A DNA stretch of 64,000 bases from Parachryseolinea silvisoli (GTDB lineage: Bacteria > Bacteroidota > Bacteroidia > Cytophagales > Cyclobacteriaceae). Location: contig NZ_JAIOAO010000004.1 in the NCBI RefSeq assembly GCF_021190955.1, forward strand, positions 62,001-126,000, written 5' to 3'. Both the position numbers and the translations under genes were made by a program. Below the pieces are notes generated by a model. It did not search any database. It was not told where the DNA came from and saw only the letters and a program-made list of their open reading frames with translations. Every line of letters begins with the position of its first letter. Within the stretch, counting starts at the first letter, position 1. Shown here piece after piece: positions 17,128 through 26,694 of the stretch.

Positions 17128-17161
17128 GGCCGTCTCACACAACGTGAGGCGGCCTTTTTTT
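17128..17161 (+). terminator. Rho-independent terminator
   Basis: The stem GGCCGTCTCAC / GTGAGGCGGCC (one G-T pair) with loop ACAAC is followed by TTTTTTT. It ends the transcript of the small exported protein and isolates the dcw cluster. A second small hairpin (GCCCCTTCGCGAAAGGGGC) lies just upstream at 17095-17113. The remaining DNA up to the MraZ boxes holds no convincing gene. Confidence 0.85.
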
Positions 17162-17335
17162 ATGGCCTGGCCTTCCCTTTTTCAACCACTTTGCTCCACC
17201 ATGACGTCTTTGCCCGTCGAAAACCCACCGTCTTGCTCAAAAACGCAGGGTTGAAAATATTTTCCTGGTGTCGTTTAGCCATCAAAAGTGACATTTGAAG
17301 TGCCTTTTTGGACATTTTTTCGTTAATAATGCAAG

Positions 17336-17365
17336 AATGTGGGAGAAAGTGGTTGGAAGTGGAGC
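17336..17365 (+). promoter_or_regulatory. Three tandem MraZ-type boxes (AAAGTGG-N3)
   Basis: AATGTGG-gag, AAAGTGG-ttg and GAAGTGG-agc follow each other with an exact 10-bp period. This matches the operator type described for MraZ (tandem TGG-containing boxes at 10-bp spacing upstream of mraZ). They lie 49-78 bp before the mraZ start and overlap the -33 region of the promoter, which fits autorepression. Confidence 0.75.
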
Positions 17366-17382
17366 AAAAATACTTATGTTTG
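17353..17382 (+). promoter_or_regulatory. mraZ/dcw promoter, Bacteroidota type
   Basis: TTG at 17353-17355, exactly 19 nt, then TATGTTTG at 17375-17382: an exact match to the Bacteroidota housekeeping consensus TTG-N19-TAnnTTTG. A start near 17389 would leave a leader of about 25 nt. The TTG falls between MraZ boxes 2 and 3. Confidence 0.7.
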
Positions 17383-17413
17383 CTTAGGAGAAAAAGACAA
17401 CCACTACACGTCT

Positions 17414-17857
17414 ATGACTTTCTTCACCAGCGAATATGAGAGCAAACTTGACGCGAAGGGCAGACTTGTCCTGCCTGCGCGGATCAAAGCGCAGTTGCCT
17501 GAGACTGACGGCAATGTGCTTATGATCCGTAAGTCGCTCGACCCTTGCCTCATAATCTACCCGATGGTGGAGTTCAACAAGGTCTTCTCGAAAATTTCGG
17601 GGTTAAATGAGTTTAACAAAGAGGCTGTACCGCTGCAGCGCAGTTTTTTTGCGGGGATTACGGAAGTAGAAATGGACAACAACGGTCGTATCCTGATCCC
17701 CAAGAAATACCTGGCGCACGCTCAGATCGAAAAGGACATTATCCTGGTCGGTATGGGAAACAAAGTAGAGGTATGGAACCCTGCCCTGTACGAGAAGCAC
17801 CTGATTCAAGATCCAGGTGAATTGTCGACTCTGGCGCAGAAGTACCTGGGCGAGTAG
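17414..17857 (+). CDS. mraZ: Transcriptional regulator MraZ
   Basis: A 147-aa AbrB-fold regulator with two SpoVT-AbrB repeats: the first contains YESKLDAKGRLVLPARIK, the second EVEMDNNGRILIPKKYL. The start at 17414 (MTFFTSEYESK) is chosen because it matches the family N-terminus; the frame extends 25 codons upstream through the operator and promoter. MraZ forms ring-shaped oligomers and represses the dcw cluster that it heads. Its stop is 2 bp before rsmH. Three MraZ-type boxes lie upstream. Confidence 0.96.
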   Translation: MTFFTSEYESKLDAKGRLVLPARIKAQLPETDGNVLMIRKSLDPCLIIYPMVEFNKVFSKISGLNEFNKEAVPLQRSFFAGITEVEMDNNGRILIPKKYLAHAQIEKDIILVGMGNKVEVWNPALYEKHLIQDPGELSTLAQKYLGE

Positions 17858-17859
17858 CT

Positions 17860-18780
17860 ATGACAGAAGGTTATCACAACCCTGTCATGCTCCGCGAGTG
17901 TATCGAAGCGCTGCGTATTCAGCCAGAAGGCACCTACGTCGATGTGACGTTTGGTGGCGGTGGGCACAGTAAGGCAATATTGGAAAAGCTCCAGGGTGGC
18001 CGGCTGATTGCCTTCGATCAGGATGAAGACGCAAAGCGTGAAGCCGCTAGCATCACGGATCGTTCTTTCACATTTTGTCAGGCAAACTTCATGTACTTAA
18101 AAAAGTACCTGAAGATCAACGGTATCACCAAAGTTGACGGCATCCTCGCCGATCTCGGCATTTCTTCACACCAGATCGACTCGCCGGAACGTGGCTTCTC
18201 TACTCGCTTTGACGGCCCCCTCGATATGCGCATGGATCAAAATCTGGCGCTTACCGCCGCGGGCGTGTTGAACGAATATACAGAGCAAGACCTGCACAAG
18301 ATCTTCGGCATGTACGGCGAACTTAAAAACGCCCGGACCGCCGCGAAGATGGTGACTCAACAACGCGCCAATCGTCCCTTTGTCCGTACGGAAGATTTAA
18401 AGGCAGCGCTGCAAAGCATTGCCCCGCGCGGCAAGGAGAATAAATATTTCGCCCAGGTGTTTCAGGCACTACGCATTGAAGTGAACACAGAGATGAAAGC
18501 ACTTGAAAATTTTTTGCACCAATGTGGCGAAGTCATGAATACCGAAGGCCGACTGGTGGTGATGTCGTATCACTCGCTGGAAGACAGAATGGTAAAGAAC
18601 TATATCAACAAAGGGAAAGTTTTTGGTGACGTAGAAAAAGACTTCTACGGCCATGAGCTGAAACCCTTTGAGGCGGTAAACCGCAAACCGATCGAAGCGT
18701 CGGAGGAAGAAACGGAACAAAACCGGCGGGCACGCAGCGCAAAACTGCGGATCGCCGAAAGACTGGTAGACAGGAAGTAA
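17860..18780 (+). CDS. rsmH: 16S rRNA m4C1402 methyltransferase RsmH
   Basis: A 306-aa SAM-dependent enzyme that N4-methylates C1402 of 16S rRNA. Visible family marks are the N-terminal HNPVML, the SAM-binding VDVTFGGGGHSKAIL, LADLGISSHQID, and the C-terminal VMSYHSLEDRMVKN followed by RRARSAKLRIAERL. Normal family length. It follows mraZ by 2 bp, the usual order at the head of dcw clusters. Confidence 0.97.
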   Translation: MTEGYHNPVMLRECIEALRIQPEGTYVDVTFGGGGHSKAILEKLQGGRLIAFDQDEDAKREAASITDRSFTFCQANFMYLKKYLKINGITKVDGILADLGISSHQIDSPERGFSTRFDGPLDMRMDQNLALTAAGVLNEYTEQDLHKIFGMYGELKNARTAAKMVTQQRANRPFVRTEDLKAALQSIAPRGKENKYFAQVFQALRIEVNTEMKALENFLHQCGEVMNTEGRLVVMSYHSLEDRMVKNYINKGKVFGDVEKDFYGHELKPFEAVNRKPIEASEEETEQNRRARSAKLRIAERLVDRK

Positions 18781-18804
18781 TATAATAGAGTAGGCAGGAG
18801 CACG

Positions 18805-19203
18805 ATGAGCGAGAACAAATTTAAGATTCGCCCCAGTAGCAGCAAAAGTCGCGAAGCGACCGCCGGTAACGGTGGTGGCTTGTTTGCTGTATTGGAGCGC
18901 CGCATCAGACTGGAGAGTTATTTCGAAGAAGGGTTCCCGGTGCAGTATCTGCCGAAGATTCTGTTCGTATTGGCACTCGGCATACTGTATATCAGTAACA
19001 CACACTATGCGGAAAAGACCGTGCGCGGCATAAATGCCATACAGGCAGAAGTAGAAGACCTGCGCGCCGACTATACCACATTGAAAGCCGACCTGATGTT
19101 TTCCAGCAAACAGTCGGAAGTAGCGCGTAAAGTGAACGACTACGGATTACAAGAAAGTTTGACACCGCCCTATAAGATAGTAGTACAGAAAGGTGAATAT
19201 TAA
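18805..19203 (+). CDS. ftsL: FtsL-like divisome protein
   Basis: A 132-aa bitopic protein: a cytoplasmic N-terminus of about 50 residues, one TM helix (about 52-68, PKILFVLALGILYIS), then a periplasmic coiled coil (about 75-110, IQAEVEDLRADYTTLKADL) and a short C-terminus. Position between rsmH and ftsI, size and topology identify it as FtsL although sequence conservation is poor, as usual. It should pair with FtsB/DivIC-like partners in the FtsQLB complex. It overlaps ftsI by 11 bp. Confidence 0.8.
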   Translation: MSENKFKIRPSSSKSREATAGNGGGLFAVLERRIRLESYFEEGFPVQYLPKILFVLALGILYISNTHYAEKTVRGINAIQAEVEDLRADYTTLKADLMFSSKQSEVARKVNDYGLQESLTPPYKIVVQKGEY

Positions 19204-21283
19204 AAAGTCCATATTATTAAGAGTACGGATCGCATTCCTGTTTGTCGTCCTGTTCGCCATTGCTGTGGTGATCAAGACCGGACATATTCAGTTTGTGGAG
19301 GGGGAGAAGTGGGCGAAGATGGGCGCAAAGATTTCGTTCGATTACAAAAAAGTAAAAGCCACCCGCGGGAACATATACTCTGACAATGGCAGCCTGCTGG
19401 CTACGTCGTTGCCTTTTTATAAGGTAGCATTTGATGCCACTGTGCCGAAAGAAGAGATCTTCAAAAAAGGCGTAGACTCGTTGGCACTGCAACTGTCCCG
19501 ATTCTTTAAAGACAAGTCTGCCGAAGAGTATCGCCGCATTTTGAAAGATGCACGCGCGGGGCACAAACGATATATTATCCTGAACCGTCGTCAAATCGAC
19601 TACCAGGAAAAGAAGATCATGAGAAGCTGGCCCATCTTCCGCGAGGGACGTCAGGCGGGTGGTGCGATCTTTGAAAAGATCGATGTGCGTTACCGCCCGT
19701 TCTCGAACCTGAGCCGCCGTACCATCGGATTTATCAACGAGAACGAAACCGGCGCCGGGCTGGAATATAGCTTCAATAAACAGCTGGGTGGAACAGATGG
19801 TTATGCCTACTATCAGAAGCTGGCGGGTGGTGTATGGATGCCGGTACAAGACGCCAACAACGTGAAAGCCGTGAATGGCCTGGACCTGCGAACGACGCTT
19901 GACATTAACCTGCAGGACGTAGCCGAGACTGCACTACTCAAAGCGATGAAGGCGCACAATGCCGACGACGGACTGGTAGCCGTGATGGAAGTAAGCACGG
20001 GCGAGATCAAAGCCGTGTCCAACCTGAGCAGCAACGGTCAGGGTAGCTTCTACGAGAAATTCAACTTCGCGGCGGGTGGCCTGTTCGAACCCGGTTCTAC
20101 CTTCAAGCTGGTGACGATGATCGCCCTGCTGGAAGATACGAATATAGAGCTGAGCGATACGATCGACGTTGGCAATGGTGAATATACCTTCTACAACCGC
20201 ACGGTAAAAGATCACGAAGAAGGCGGTCTGGGACGTGTTTCGATCCAGGAAGCGTTCGAGCACTCCTCGAACGTAGCGATGGCCAAACTTGTCGACAAAC
20301 ACTTTGGTCTGAAACCGCAGAAATTTGTAGACTATATAGACCAGTTGAAGCTGTCAAAACCACTGGGCGTGCAATTGGTAGGGGAGCCCATGCCGAAGAT
20401 CAAACGCCCGGGACAAAAAGGATGGAGCGGTATCAGCTTACCCTGGATGGCCTATGGTTACGGTTTTGAGATCACGCCGCTGCATACCCTCGCACTGTAC
20501 AATGCGGTAGCAAACGGAGGCAAAATGATCAAACCCGTATTTGTCCGCTCGGTAAGCCGCGCAGACGAAGAGGAGGAGAAGTTTGAAACAGAGGTATTGA
20601 ACAGTCAGATCTGCTCGGGCAAAACACTCGATAAGCTGCATCTGTTGTTAGAGGGTGTTGTTGAAAAGGGTACAGCCAAGAACATCAAAGGTACACACTA
20701 CCGTATCGCGGGTAAGACAGGTACATCGCAGATTCTGGAGAATGGCCGCTACACACGGAAGTATATCACATCCTTTGTAGGCTACTTCCCGGCGCACAAC
20801 CCGAAGTATAGCGCCATTGTGCTGATCAAAAATCCACGGGGATGGTACCAGTATGGTAGCAGCGTGGCCGCGCCGGTGTTTAAGGAAATTGCCGACAATA
20901 TCTATGCACGCGACATCAACCTGCACCAGCCGATGGACGTGCGAAAGTTCGCCAAAACTGATGTGCTGCCGGTGATCCGTGCGGGCAATCAGCAGGAGCT
21001 GACCATGCTCTGCAACGAGCTGGGTATCTCAAACCACTCCCAGACAGAGGAGGAGTGGGTGCGATCGTCTCGCACAGGCGACGGGGTGGATTGGAAAAAG
21101 GCTGCGGCGGGCCGCGACCTGGTGCCCGATGTCATGGGCATGACGTTTCGCGATGCGATCTTTCTCCTGGAGAAGTCGGGCTTAAATGTATTTTACGAAG
21201 GCAAAGGACGTGTTCAGCAACAGTCGATAACGGGCGGGGCACGCGTAAAAAGAGGTGATAGAATTTATATACGCCTGGGGTAA
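19193..21283 (+). CDS. ftsI: Division-specific transpeptidase (FtsI/PBP3-like) with PASTA domain
   Basis: A 696-aa class B penicillin-binding protein starting at a GTG inside ftsL. One N-terminal TM helix (about 8-26), a pedestal domain, then the transpeptidase domain with the catalytic Ser302 of FEPGSTFK, the SSN motif in EHSSNVAMAKL and the KTG motif in IAGKTGTSQI. The C-terminus has a single PASTA domain (about 640-696, PDVMGMTFRDAIFLLEKSGL), typical for Bacteroidota and absent in E. coli FtsI. It crosslinks septal peptidoglycan together with FtsW. Confidence 0.95.
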   Translation: MNIKKSILLRVRIAFLFVVLFAIAVVIKTGHIQFVEGEKWAKMGAKISFDYKKVKATRGNIYSDNGSLLATSLPFYKVAFDATVPKEEIFKKGVDSLALQLSRFFKDKSAEEYRRILKDARAGHKRYIILNRRQIDYQEKKIMRSWPIFREGRQAGGAIFEKIDVRYRPFSNLSRRTIGFINENETGAGLEYSFNKQLGGTDGYAYYQKLAGGVWMPVQDANNVKAVNGLDLRTTLDINLQDVAETALLKAMKAHNADDGLVAVMEVSTGEIKAVSNLSSNGQGSFYEKFNFAAGGLFEPGSTFKLVTMIALLEDTNIELSDTIDVGNGEYTFYNRTVKDHEEGGLGRVSIQEAFEHSSNVAMAKLVDKHFGLKPQKFVDYIDQLKLSKPLGVQLVGEPMPKIKRPGQKGWSGISLPWMAYGYGFEITPLHTLALYNAVANGGKMIKPVFVRSVSRADEEEEKFETEVLNSQICSGKTLDKLHLLLEGVVEKGTAKNIKGTHYRIAGKTGTSQILENGRYTRKYITSFVGYFPAHNPKYSAIVLIKNPRGWYQYGSSVAAPVFKEIADNIYARDINLHQPMDVRKFAKTDVLPVIRAGNQQELTMLCNELGISNHSQTEEEWVRSSRTGDGVDWKKAAAGRDLVPDVMGMTFRDAIFLLEKSGLNVFYEGKGRVQQQSITGGARVKRGDRIYIRLG

Positions 21284-21384
21284 AACATGCCCAATGTGGA
21301 AATGTGTATAGAATTTGTGGATAACTTTTAGGAGTATACTTCAAGAGAGACCATAGAAATAGAAAATTATACCGGGTTATAAAC

Positions 21385-22848
21385 GTGGCAGAGCTCAAAG
21401 ACATCGTATACAAAGTTTCACTGACTTCCAGCTATGGCAACATGCACGTGGAAGTCGCGAATCTTTGCTTCGACTCCCGCAAAGTAACGCCCGGTACTTT
21501 GTTTGTGGCCGTGCGCGGCACGCAGTCCGATGGACATGCGTACATCGAGAAGGCTGTTGCGCAAGGTGCCGTGGCCGTTGTATGCGAGAAGCTGCCCGAG
21601 ATGATCTCTGAAACCGTTACGTATGTAACCGTCAAGAGCAGTGCCCATGCACTCGGGATAATCGCGGCAAACTTTTATGGTAACCCTTCCGATAAGCTGA
21701 AGCTAACCGGTGTGACCGGCACCAACGGTAAAACAACAACGGCGACATTATTGTTCCAGCTCTTTACCAAGCTGGGCTACGCTGTGGGGTTGATCTCGAC
21801 AGTGGAGAATCGTATTAATGACACGGTTGTTCCTTCCACGCATACTACGCCGGATCCGATCCAGCTCAACGAGCTGCTGAAACGGATGGTAGAGGAAGGC
21901 TGCACGCATGTATTTATGGAAGTGAGCTCGCACGCGGTAGACCAGGAGCGTATTGCTGGCGTAAAATTCGCTGGCGCGATTTTTACCAACATCACGCACG
22001 ATCACCTGGATTATCACAAAACGTTCGAGAACTATATCAAAGCCAAGAAGAAATTCTTCGACGATCTGAACAGCGACGCGTTTGCGCTGGTGAATGCCGA
22101 CGACAAGCGCGGCATGGTTATGCTGCAAAACACACGCGCAGCCAAGCATACATTCGGCTTGAAGAAGATGGTCGATTTCAAAGGCAAGATCATTACCAAT
22201 TCCATTGAAGGTCTCGAGCTGGAAGTCGGCGGCAAGAATGTATGGTTTAAAATAGTCGGCGACTTTAATGCTTACAACCTGCTGGGCGTCTACGGCGCCG
22301 CAATGCTGTTAGGCGAAGATTCCGAAGAAGTGCTGACACAGCTTTCGTCGCTGACAGGTGCCCCCGGCCGCTTTGAGCTGGTGATGCCGGGCGCGAAGGT
22401 GACGGCCATTGTAGACTACGCCCACACGCCCGATGCTTTGAAAAATGTATTGGAAACCATCGCCCAATTCCGCACGGGAAATGAACAAGTCATTACCGTC
22501 GTGGGCTGTGGTGGAAACCGCGACAAGACAAAGCGGCCGTTGATGGCTTCTATTGCTTGCCGTTTCAGCGACAAGGTTGTGCTGACGTCAGATAACCCGC
22601 GGGACGAAGATCCGATGGAGATCATCCGCGAGATGCAGACCGGTGTAACGCCTACGGAAACACGCAAGACCCTGGTAATGGCCGACCGCGAGGAGGCAAT
22701 CAAAACGGCTTGCATGATGGCCAAAGACCACGACATTATACTCGTGGCCGGCAAAGGACACGAAGACTACCAGGAGATCAAAGGGGTGAAATATCCGTTT
22801 GATGACCGCGAGGTAGTGGCCCGTATGATAAAATTGATGACACACTAG
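21385..22848 (+). CDS. murE: UDP-MurNAc-tripeptide synthetase MurE (meso-DAP adding)
   Basis: A 487-aa cytoplasmic ligase; a GTG at 21385 is the start. The ATP-binding loop is TGTNGKTTTATLL. The sequence SDNPRDEDP contains the DNPR motif that marks enzymes adding meso-diaminopimelate rather than lysine, so the wall is probably of the Gram-negative A1-gamma type. Family length and the SSHAVDQERI motif are normal. It follows ftsI after 101 bp. Confidence 0.96.
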   Translation: MAELKDIVYKVSLTSSYGNMHVEVANLCFDSRKVTPGTLFVAVRGTQSDGHAYIEKAVAQGAVAVVCEKLPEMISETVTYVTVKSSAHALGIIAANFYGNPSDKLKLTGVTGTNGKTTTATLLFQLFTKLGYAVGLISTVENRINDTVVPSTHTTPDPIQLNELLKRMVEEGCTHVFMEVSSHAVDQERIAGVKFAGAIFTNITHDHLDYHKTFENYIKAKKKFFDDLNSDAFALVNADDKRGMVMLQNTRAAKHTFGLKKMVDFKGKIITNSIEGLELEVGGKNVWFKIVGDFNAYNLLGVYGAAMLLGEDSEEVLTQLSSLTGAPGRFELVMPGAKVTAIVDYAHTPDALKNVLETIAQFRTGNEQVITVVGCGGNRDKTKRPLMASIACRFSDKVVLTSDNPRDEDPMEIIREMQTGVTPTETRKTLVMADREEAIKTACMMAKDHDIILVAGKGHEDYQEIKGVKYPFDDREVVARMIKLMTH

Positions 22849-22864
22849 CGATACTGATTGAGGA

Positions 22865-24106
22865 ATGCTGTACTATCTCTTTAATTATCTGAATGAGCTG
22901 AACTTCCCGGGAGCCGGGGTATTCCAGTATATTTCATTCCGTGCGGGCATGGCGGCATTCCTGTCATTGCTTATCACGATCACATTCGGCAAGAACCTCA
23001 TCAATTTCCTCCGCCGCAAGCAAGTAGGTGAGAGTATTCGCGACCTCGGTCTGGAAGGTCAGTTGCAGAAGAAGGGTACACCCACCATGGGCGGCCTCAT
23101 CATCATTGCCGCCATCCTGATTCCTACGTTGCTGTTCGCAAAGCTGGACAACGTGTACGTGGTGCTGCTCATCATTGCCACATGCTGGCTGGGATTGATC
23201 GGTTTCCTGGATGACTATATTAAAGTATTTCGCAAGAACAAGGAGGGGCTGGCAGGCCGCTTTAAAATCGTTGGTCAGGTAGGCCTCGGGTTGATTGTCG
23301 GGCTGACGCTGTACTTTAACGACTTTGTCGTAGTACGGGAAGTTGACAATGCTGCCTCGCTTACCACGTCCGAGGTACAGGATTTTCAGCAGGAGACCGG
23401 GCCGACCACCAACAAGGTGCACTATAAAGACAAGAAGACAACGATTACTACGGTGCCGTTTGTGAAAAACAACGAGCTGGACTATAGCAAGATCCTGCCG
23501 GAGGCGCTGCGGGAGTATACCTGGGTGCTATACGTACTGGTGGTGATCCTGATTATCACCGCAGTGTCGAACGGTGCGAACATCACGGATGGTATTGACG
23601 GATTGGCGGCGGGGACGTCCGGAATTATCGGGTTGGCGCTGGCAATCTTAGCCTATCTGTCTGGGCGTATAGACTTTAGTAACTATCTCAACATCATGTA
23701 CATTCCCAACCTGGCAGAGGTCGTAATTTTCTGTACGGCCTTCGTGGGAGCATGTTTGGGCTTTTTGTGGTACAACGCCTACCCCGCGCAGGTATTCATG
23801 GGCGACACGGGGAGTCTCACGTTGGGCGGTGTCATTGCCGTGCTGGCGCTGGCGGTACGCAAAGAACTGCTGATACCGGTATTGTGCGGCATCTTCCTGG
23901 TTGAAAACCTATCGGTGATCATTCAGGTGTCGTACTTCAAGTACACGAAGAAGAAATATGGTGAAGGGCGCCGCATCTTTTTGATGTCGCCGCTGCACCA
24001 CCACTACCAGAAGAAAAACATACACGAGGCAAAGATCGTGACGCGCTTCTGGATCTGTGGCATCTTGTTGGCCATCCTGACGCTGGCCACCTTGAAGCTA
24101 CGCTAA
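22865..24106 (+). CDS. mraY: Phospho-MurNAc-pentapeptide transferase MraY
   Basis: A 413-aa polytopic enzyme that makes lipid I from UDP-MurNAc-pentapeptide and undecaprenyl phosphate. Visible motifs: GTPTMGGL near residue 75, GFLDDYIKV, the [12 protein letters not shown] active-site loop, the FMGDTGSL segment and the C-terminal PLHHHYQ. About 10 TM helices. Compared with E. coli (360 aa) there is an extra loop of some 60 residues (about 155-215) rich in Thr/Asp/Lys, common in Bacteroidota MraY. Placed 16 bp after murE. Confidence 0.97.
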   Translation: MLYYLFNYLNELNFPGAGVFQYISFRAGMAAFLSLLITITFGKNLINFLRRKQVGESIRDLGLEGQLQKKGTPTMGGLIIIAAILIPTLLFAKLDNVYVVLLIIATCWLGLIGFLDDYIKVFRKNKEGLAGRFKIVGQVGLGLIVGLTLYFNDFVVVREVDNAASLTTSEVQDFQQETGPTTNKVHYKDKKTTITTVPFVKNNELDYSKILPEALREYTWVLYVLVVILIITAVSNGANITDGIDGLAAGTSGIIGLALAILAYLSGRIDFSNYLNIMYIPNLAEVVIFCTAFVGACLGFLWYNAYPAQVFMGDTGSLTLGGVIAVLALAVRKELLIPVLCGIFLVENLSVIIQVSYFKYTKKKYGEGRRIFLMSPLHHHYQKKNIHEAKIVTRFWICGILLAILTLATLKLR

Positions 24107-24146
24107 CATTAAATTGAAAAGAACAGCTTAGTATAAAGAGTAAAAA

Positions 24147-25499
24147 ATGATTGAACGGATTGCCATTGTAGGTGCAGGAGAAAGCGGAACGGGTGCTGCC
24201 ATACTCGCGAAAGCGAAGGGGTACGACGTATTCGTATCGGACCAGGGGCAAATCAAAGATAAATACAAGGCTGAGCTGACCACCGCCGGTATTCCGTTCG
24301 AAGAAGGCAAACATACCGAAGAGCAGATTCTGCTGGCCAGCCTGGTGATCAAAAGCCCCGGTATTCCCGACAAGGCCGAGATCATAAAAAAGATTAAGGG
24401 AGCCGGCATCTCGATCATCGACGAGATCGAGTTCGCATGCCGGTACATCGATGGTAAGATCATTGGGATTACCGGTACCAACGGGAAGACCACGACAACC
24501 CTGTTGACATACCACCTGTTGCAAAGCGCAGGGCACAAGGTAGCCCTGGCGGGCAACGTAGGCTTTAGCCTGGCACGCCAGATCACAACGGAAAAGTTCG
24601 ACTGGTATGTGCTGGAAATGAGCAGCTACCAACTGGATGGCACGTGTGACTTTTCACCGGCCATCGGTGTGTTGTTGAACATCACCCCGGACCACCTGGA
24701 CCGCTACGAGTATACCATGCAGAAATACGTAGACTCGAAGTTCCGACTGATTCAGAATATGAAGACCCCGAACCACTTCATCTACTATGCAGACGACGTG
24801 GTCATCTCGACTGAATTGAAGAAACGCGAGATCGCAGCCAAGCAGGTGGCGGTATCGTTGCAGCGCGACAAAGCAGCGCCGGCGTATTACGATGGTTCGG
24901 TGATGCGCTTCGACCTGGGCGAGCACTTTAGCATTGCACAGGAAGACACCACGCTGAAAGGTCCGCACAACCTGATCAACACCATGGCAGCCGTATCGGC
25001 CGCCTACCTGGCCGGTGTATCGGTAGCAGCCCTCCGCGCGGGACTGAAAACCTTTAAGAATGCGCCGCATCGCCTGGAGCCGGTGGCTACAATTAAAGGT
25101 GTTGATTTTGTAAACGACTCGAAGGCCACTAACGTGGACTCTGTAGTATATGCACTTGGCAGCTATGACAAGCCGCTGGTGTGGATTGCCGGGGGTGTCG
25201 ATAAAGGCAATGACTATGGCCTGATCGAAGACGCCGTGCGGCAGAAGGTTCGTGCCCTGATTTGTCTGGGCAAGGACAATGAGAAGCTGAAGAAAGCTTT
25301 TGGCGACGTAGTGCCCGTGGTACGGGAGACACAGAGCGTGCCGGAGCTTGTGAAGATGGCCCTGCAGGAGGCAAAACCCGGCGACGTGGTATTGTTATCT
25401 CCCGCCTGTGCAAGCTTTGATCTTTTCCGGAACTATGAAGACCGGGGTGATCAGTTTAGGAAGGCAGTATTGGATTTGAAAAAAGAAGTAGAAGGGTAA
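24147..25499 (+). CDS. murD: UDP-MurNAc-L-Ala:D-Glu ligase MurD
   Basis: A 450-aa Mur ligase. N-terminal UDP-binding fold (IAIVGAGESGTGAA), central ATP-binding domain with GITGTNGKTTTTLL, the VLEMSSYQLDG segment and the C-terminal domain with FVNDSKATNVDSV, a MurD signature. It adds D-glutamate to UDP-MurNAc-L-Ala in the cytoplasm. Its stop overlaps the ftsW start by one base (TAATG), which indicates translational coupling. Confidence 0.96.
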   Translation: MIERIAIVGAGESGTGAAILAKAKGYDVFVSDQGQIKDKYKAELTTAGIPFEEGKHTEEQILLASLVIKSPGIPDKAEIIKKIKGAGISIIDEIEFACRYIDGKIIGITGTNGKTTTTLLTYHLLQSAGHKVALAGNVGFSLARQITTEKFDWYVLEMSSYQLDGTCDFSPAIGVLLNITPDHLDRYEYTMQKYVDSKFRLIQNMKTPNHFIYYADDVVISTELKKREIAAKQVAVSLQRDKAAPAYYDGSVMRFDLGEHFSIAQEDTTLKGPHNLINTMAAVSAAYLAGVSVAALRAGLKTFKNAPHRLEPVATIKGVDFVNDSKATNVDSVVYALGSYDKPLVWIAGGVDKGNDYGLIEDAVRQKVRALICLGKDNEKLKKAFGDVVPVVRETQSVPELVKMALQEAKPGDVVLLSPACASFDLFRNYEDRGDQFRKAVLDLKKEVEG

Positions 25500-26692
25500 T
25501 GATGATCAAGGTTAAAGAGTGGGCGGACAAATACCTCGAGGGTGACAAAGTCATCTGGGCGGTTGTATTTGCATTGTCGGCGATCAGCATCCTGGTGGTC
25601 TATAGCTCCATCGGTACGCTGGCCTACAAACATTCGACCATGCCCGAGCGTATTTTATTAACGCACACCATGCACGTATTCATCGGTCTGGCGGCGATGT
25701 GGTTTGCCCACCGTGTGGACTACCGGTATTATTCCAAGCTCTCCAAGTTTGCCTTGTGGATCAGCATTCCATTACTAATCTATACGTTTACCAACGGTGT
25801 GTCGCTGAACGACGCTGCGCGCTGGATCTATATTCCCATCGTAGGATCATTCCAGCCTTCGGACTTTGCGTCGCTGGCGCTGATCGTAAACCTGGCCAGC
25901 ATGCTCTCGAAGCGTCAGCAGAACATCGATGATATTAAAGAGTCGCTTATCCCGATCCTGTTCTGGTGCGGCGTGATCTGCGGGTTGATTGCCCTGACAA
26001 ACTTGTCGACAGCCGTATTGCTGCTGGTGACCTGCATGTTGATCATGTTTATCGGCCGGGTTCCGACCAAGTACCTCGCCATGCTGGTATTTGTCGGGTT
26101 GCTGTTCGGGGCATTGGCGCTTAAGTTTGGTTCTCGGGGGGAAACTGCCAGGAGCCGGATCACGAGCTTTATTGAAGGCACACACCTTCCGTTCCAGGCG
26201 GTGCAAGGACACATTGCCGTGGCCACGGGGGGTATACTTGGCAAAGGCCCGGGTAACAGTGATCAACGTAACATTCTGCCGCACCCGTACTCGGACTTTA
26301 TCTATGCCATCGTCATTGAAGAGTATGGCATGGTAGGAGGGATCGTAGTGTTGGTCTTATACCTGCTGTTGTTGCACCGGGGCATGAAAGCTTCGTATGC
26401 CAGCGAGCGCGCCTTTGGCGGATTACTGTCGGCAGGGCTATGCTTCGATACGGTGTGTCAGGCGATGGTAAACATGGGCGTCGTGGTAGGCCTGGGGCCG
26501 ATCACGGGGCAGCCGTTGCCGTTGATCTCCATGGGGGGTACATCGATGGTCTTTACCGGCTTGGCCCTGGGCATTGTGCTCAGCGTAAGCCGCGGTGAGA
26601 AAGATGCCCACTGGGAACAGAATGCGGAGCCCAGCGAAGAACGCGAACAACAGAAACAACCAAGGAACGTACCGACAGCCAAAGCGGCGTAA
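25499..26692 (+). CDS. ftsW: SEDS glycosyltransferase FtsW
   Basis: A 397-aa protein with about 10 TM helices. SEDS marks are visible: LNDAARWIYIPIVGSFQPSDFASLAL in pieces (NDAARWIYIP, FQPSDFA), the large periplasmic loop with GGILGKGPGNSDQRNILP, and GQPLPLISMGGTSMV. It polymerises lipid II into septal glycan strands together with the transpeptidase encoded upstream. An ATG two codons into the frame is an alternative start. It has a polar tail of about 40 residues. Confidence 0.96.
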   Translation: MMIKVKEWADKYLEGDKVIWAVVFALSAISILVVYSSIGTLAYKHSTMPERILLTHTMHVFIGLAAMWFAHRVDYRYYSKLSKFALWISIPLLIYTFTNGVSLNDAARWIYIPIVGSFQPSDFASLALIVNLASMLSKRQQNIDDIKESLIPILFWCGVICGLIALTNLSTAVLLLVTCMLIMFIGRVPTKYLAMLVFVGLLFGALALKFGSRGETARSRITSFIEGTHLPFQAVQGHIAVATGGILGKGPGNSDQRNILPHPYSDFIYAIVIEEYGMVGGIVVLVLYLLLLHRGMKASYASERAFGGLLSAGLCFDTVCQAMVNMGVVVGLGPITGQPLPLISMGGTSMVFTGLALGIVLSVSRGEKDAHWEQNAEPSEEREQQKQPRNVPTAKAA

Positions 26693-26694
26693 GC

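Noticed and set aside
21316-21324. Perfect DnaA-box 9-mer (TGTGGATAA) between ftsI and murE
   Set aside because: A single 9-mer is expected about once per 130 kb on both strands, so one hit in 64 kb is not evidence. No cluster of boxes, no AT-rich unwinding element, and it is far from dnaA.
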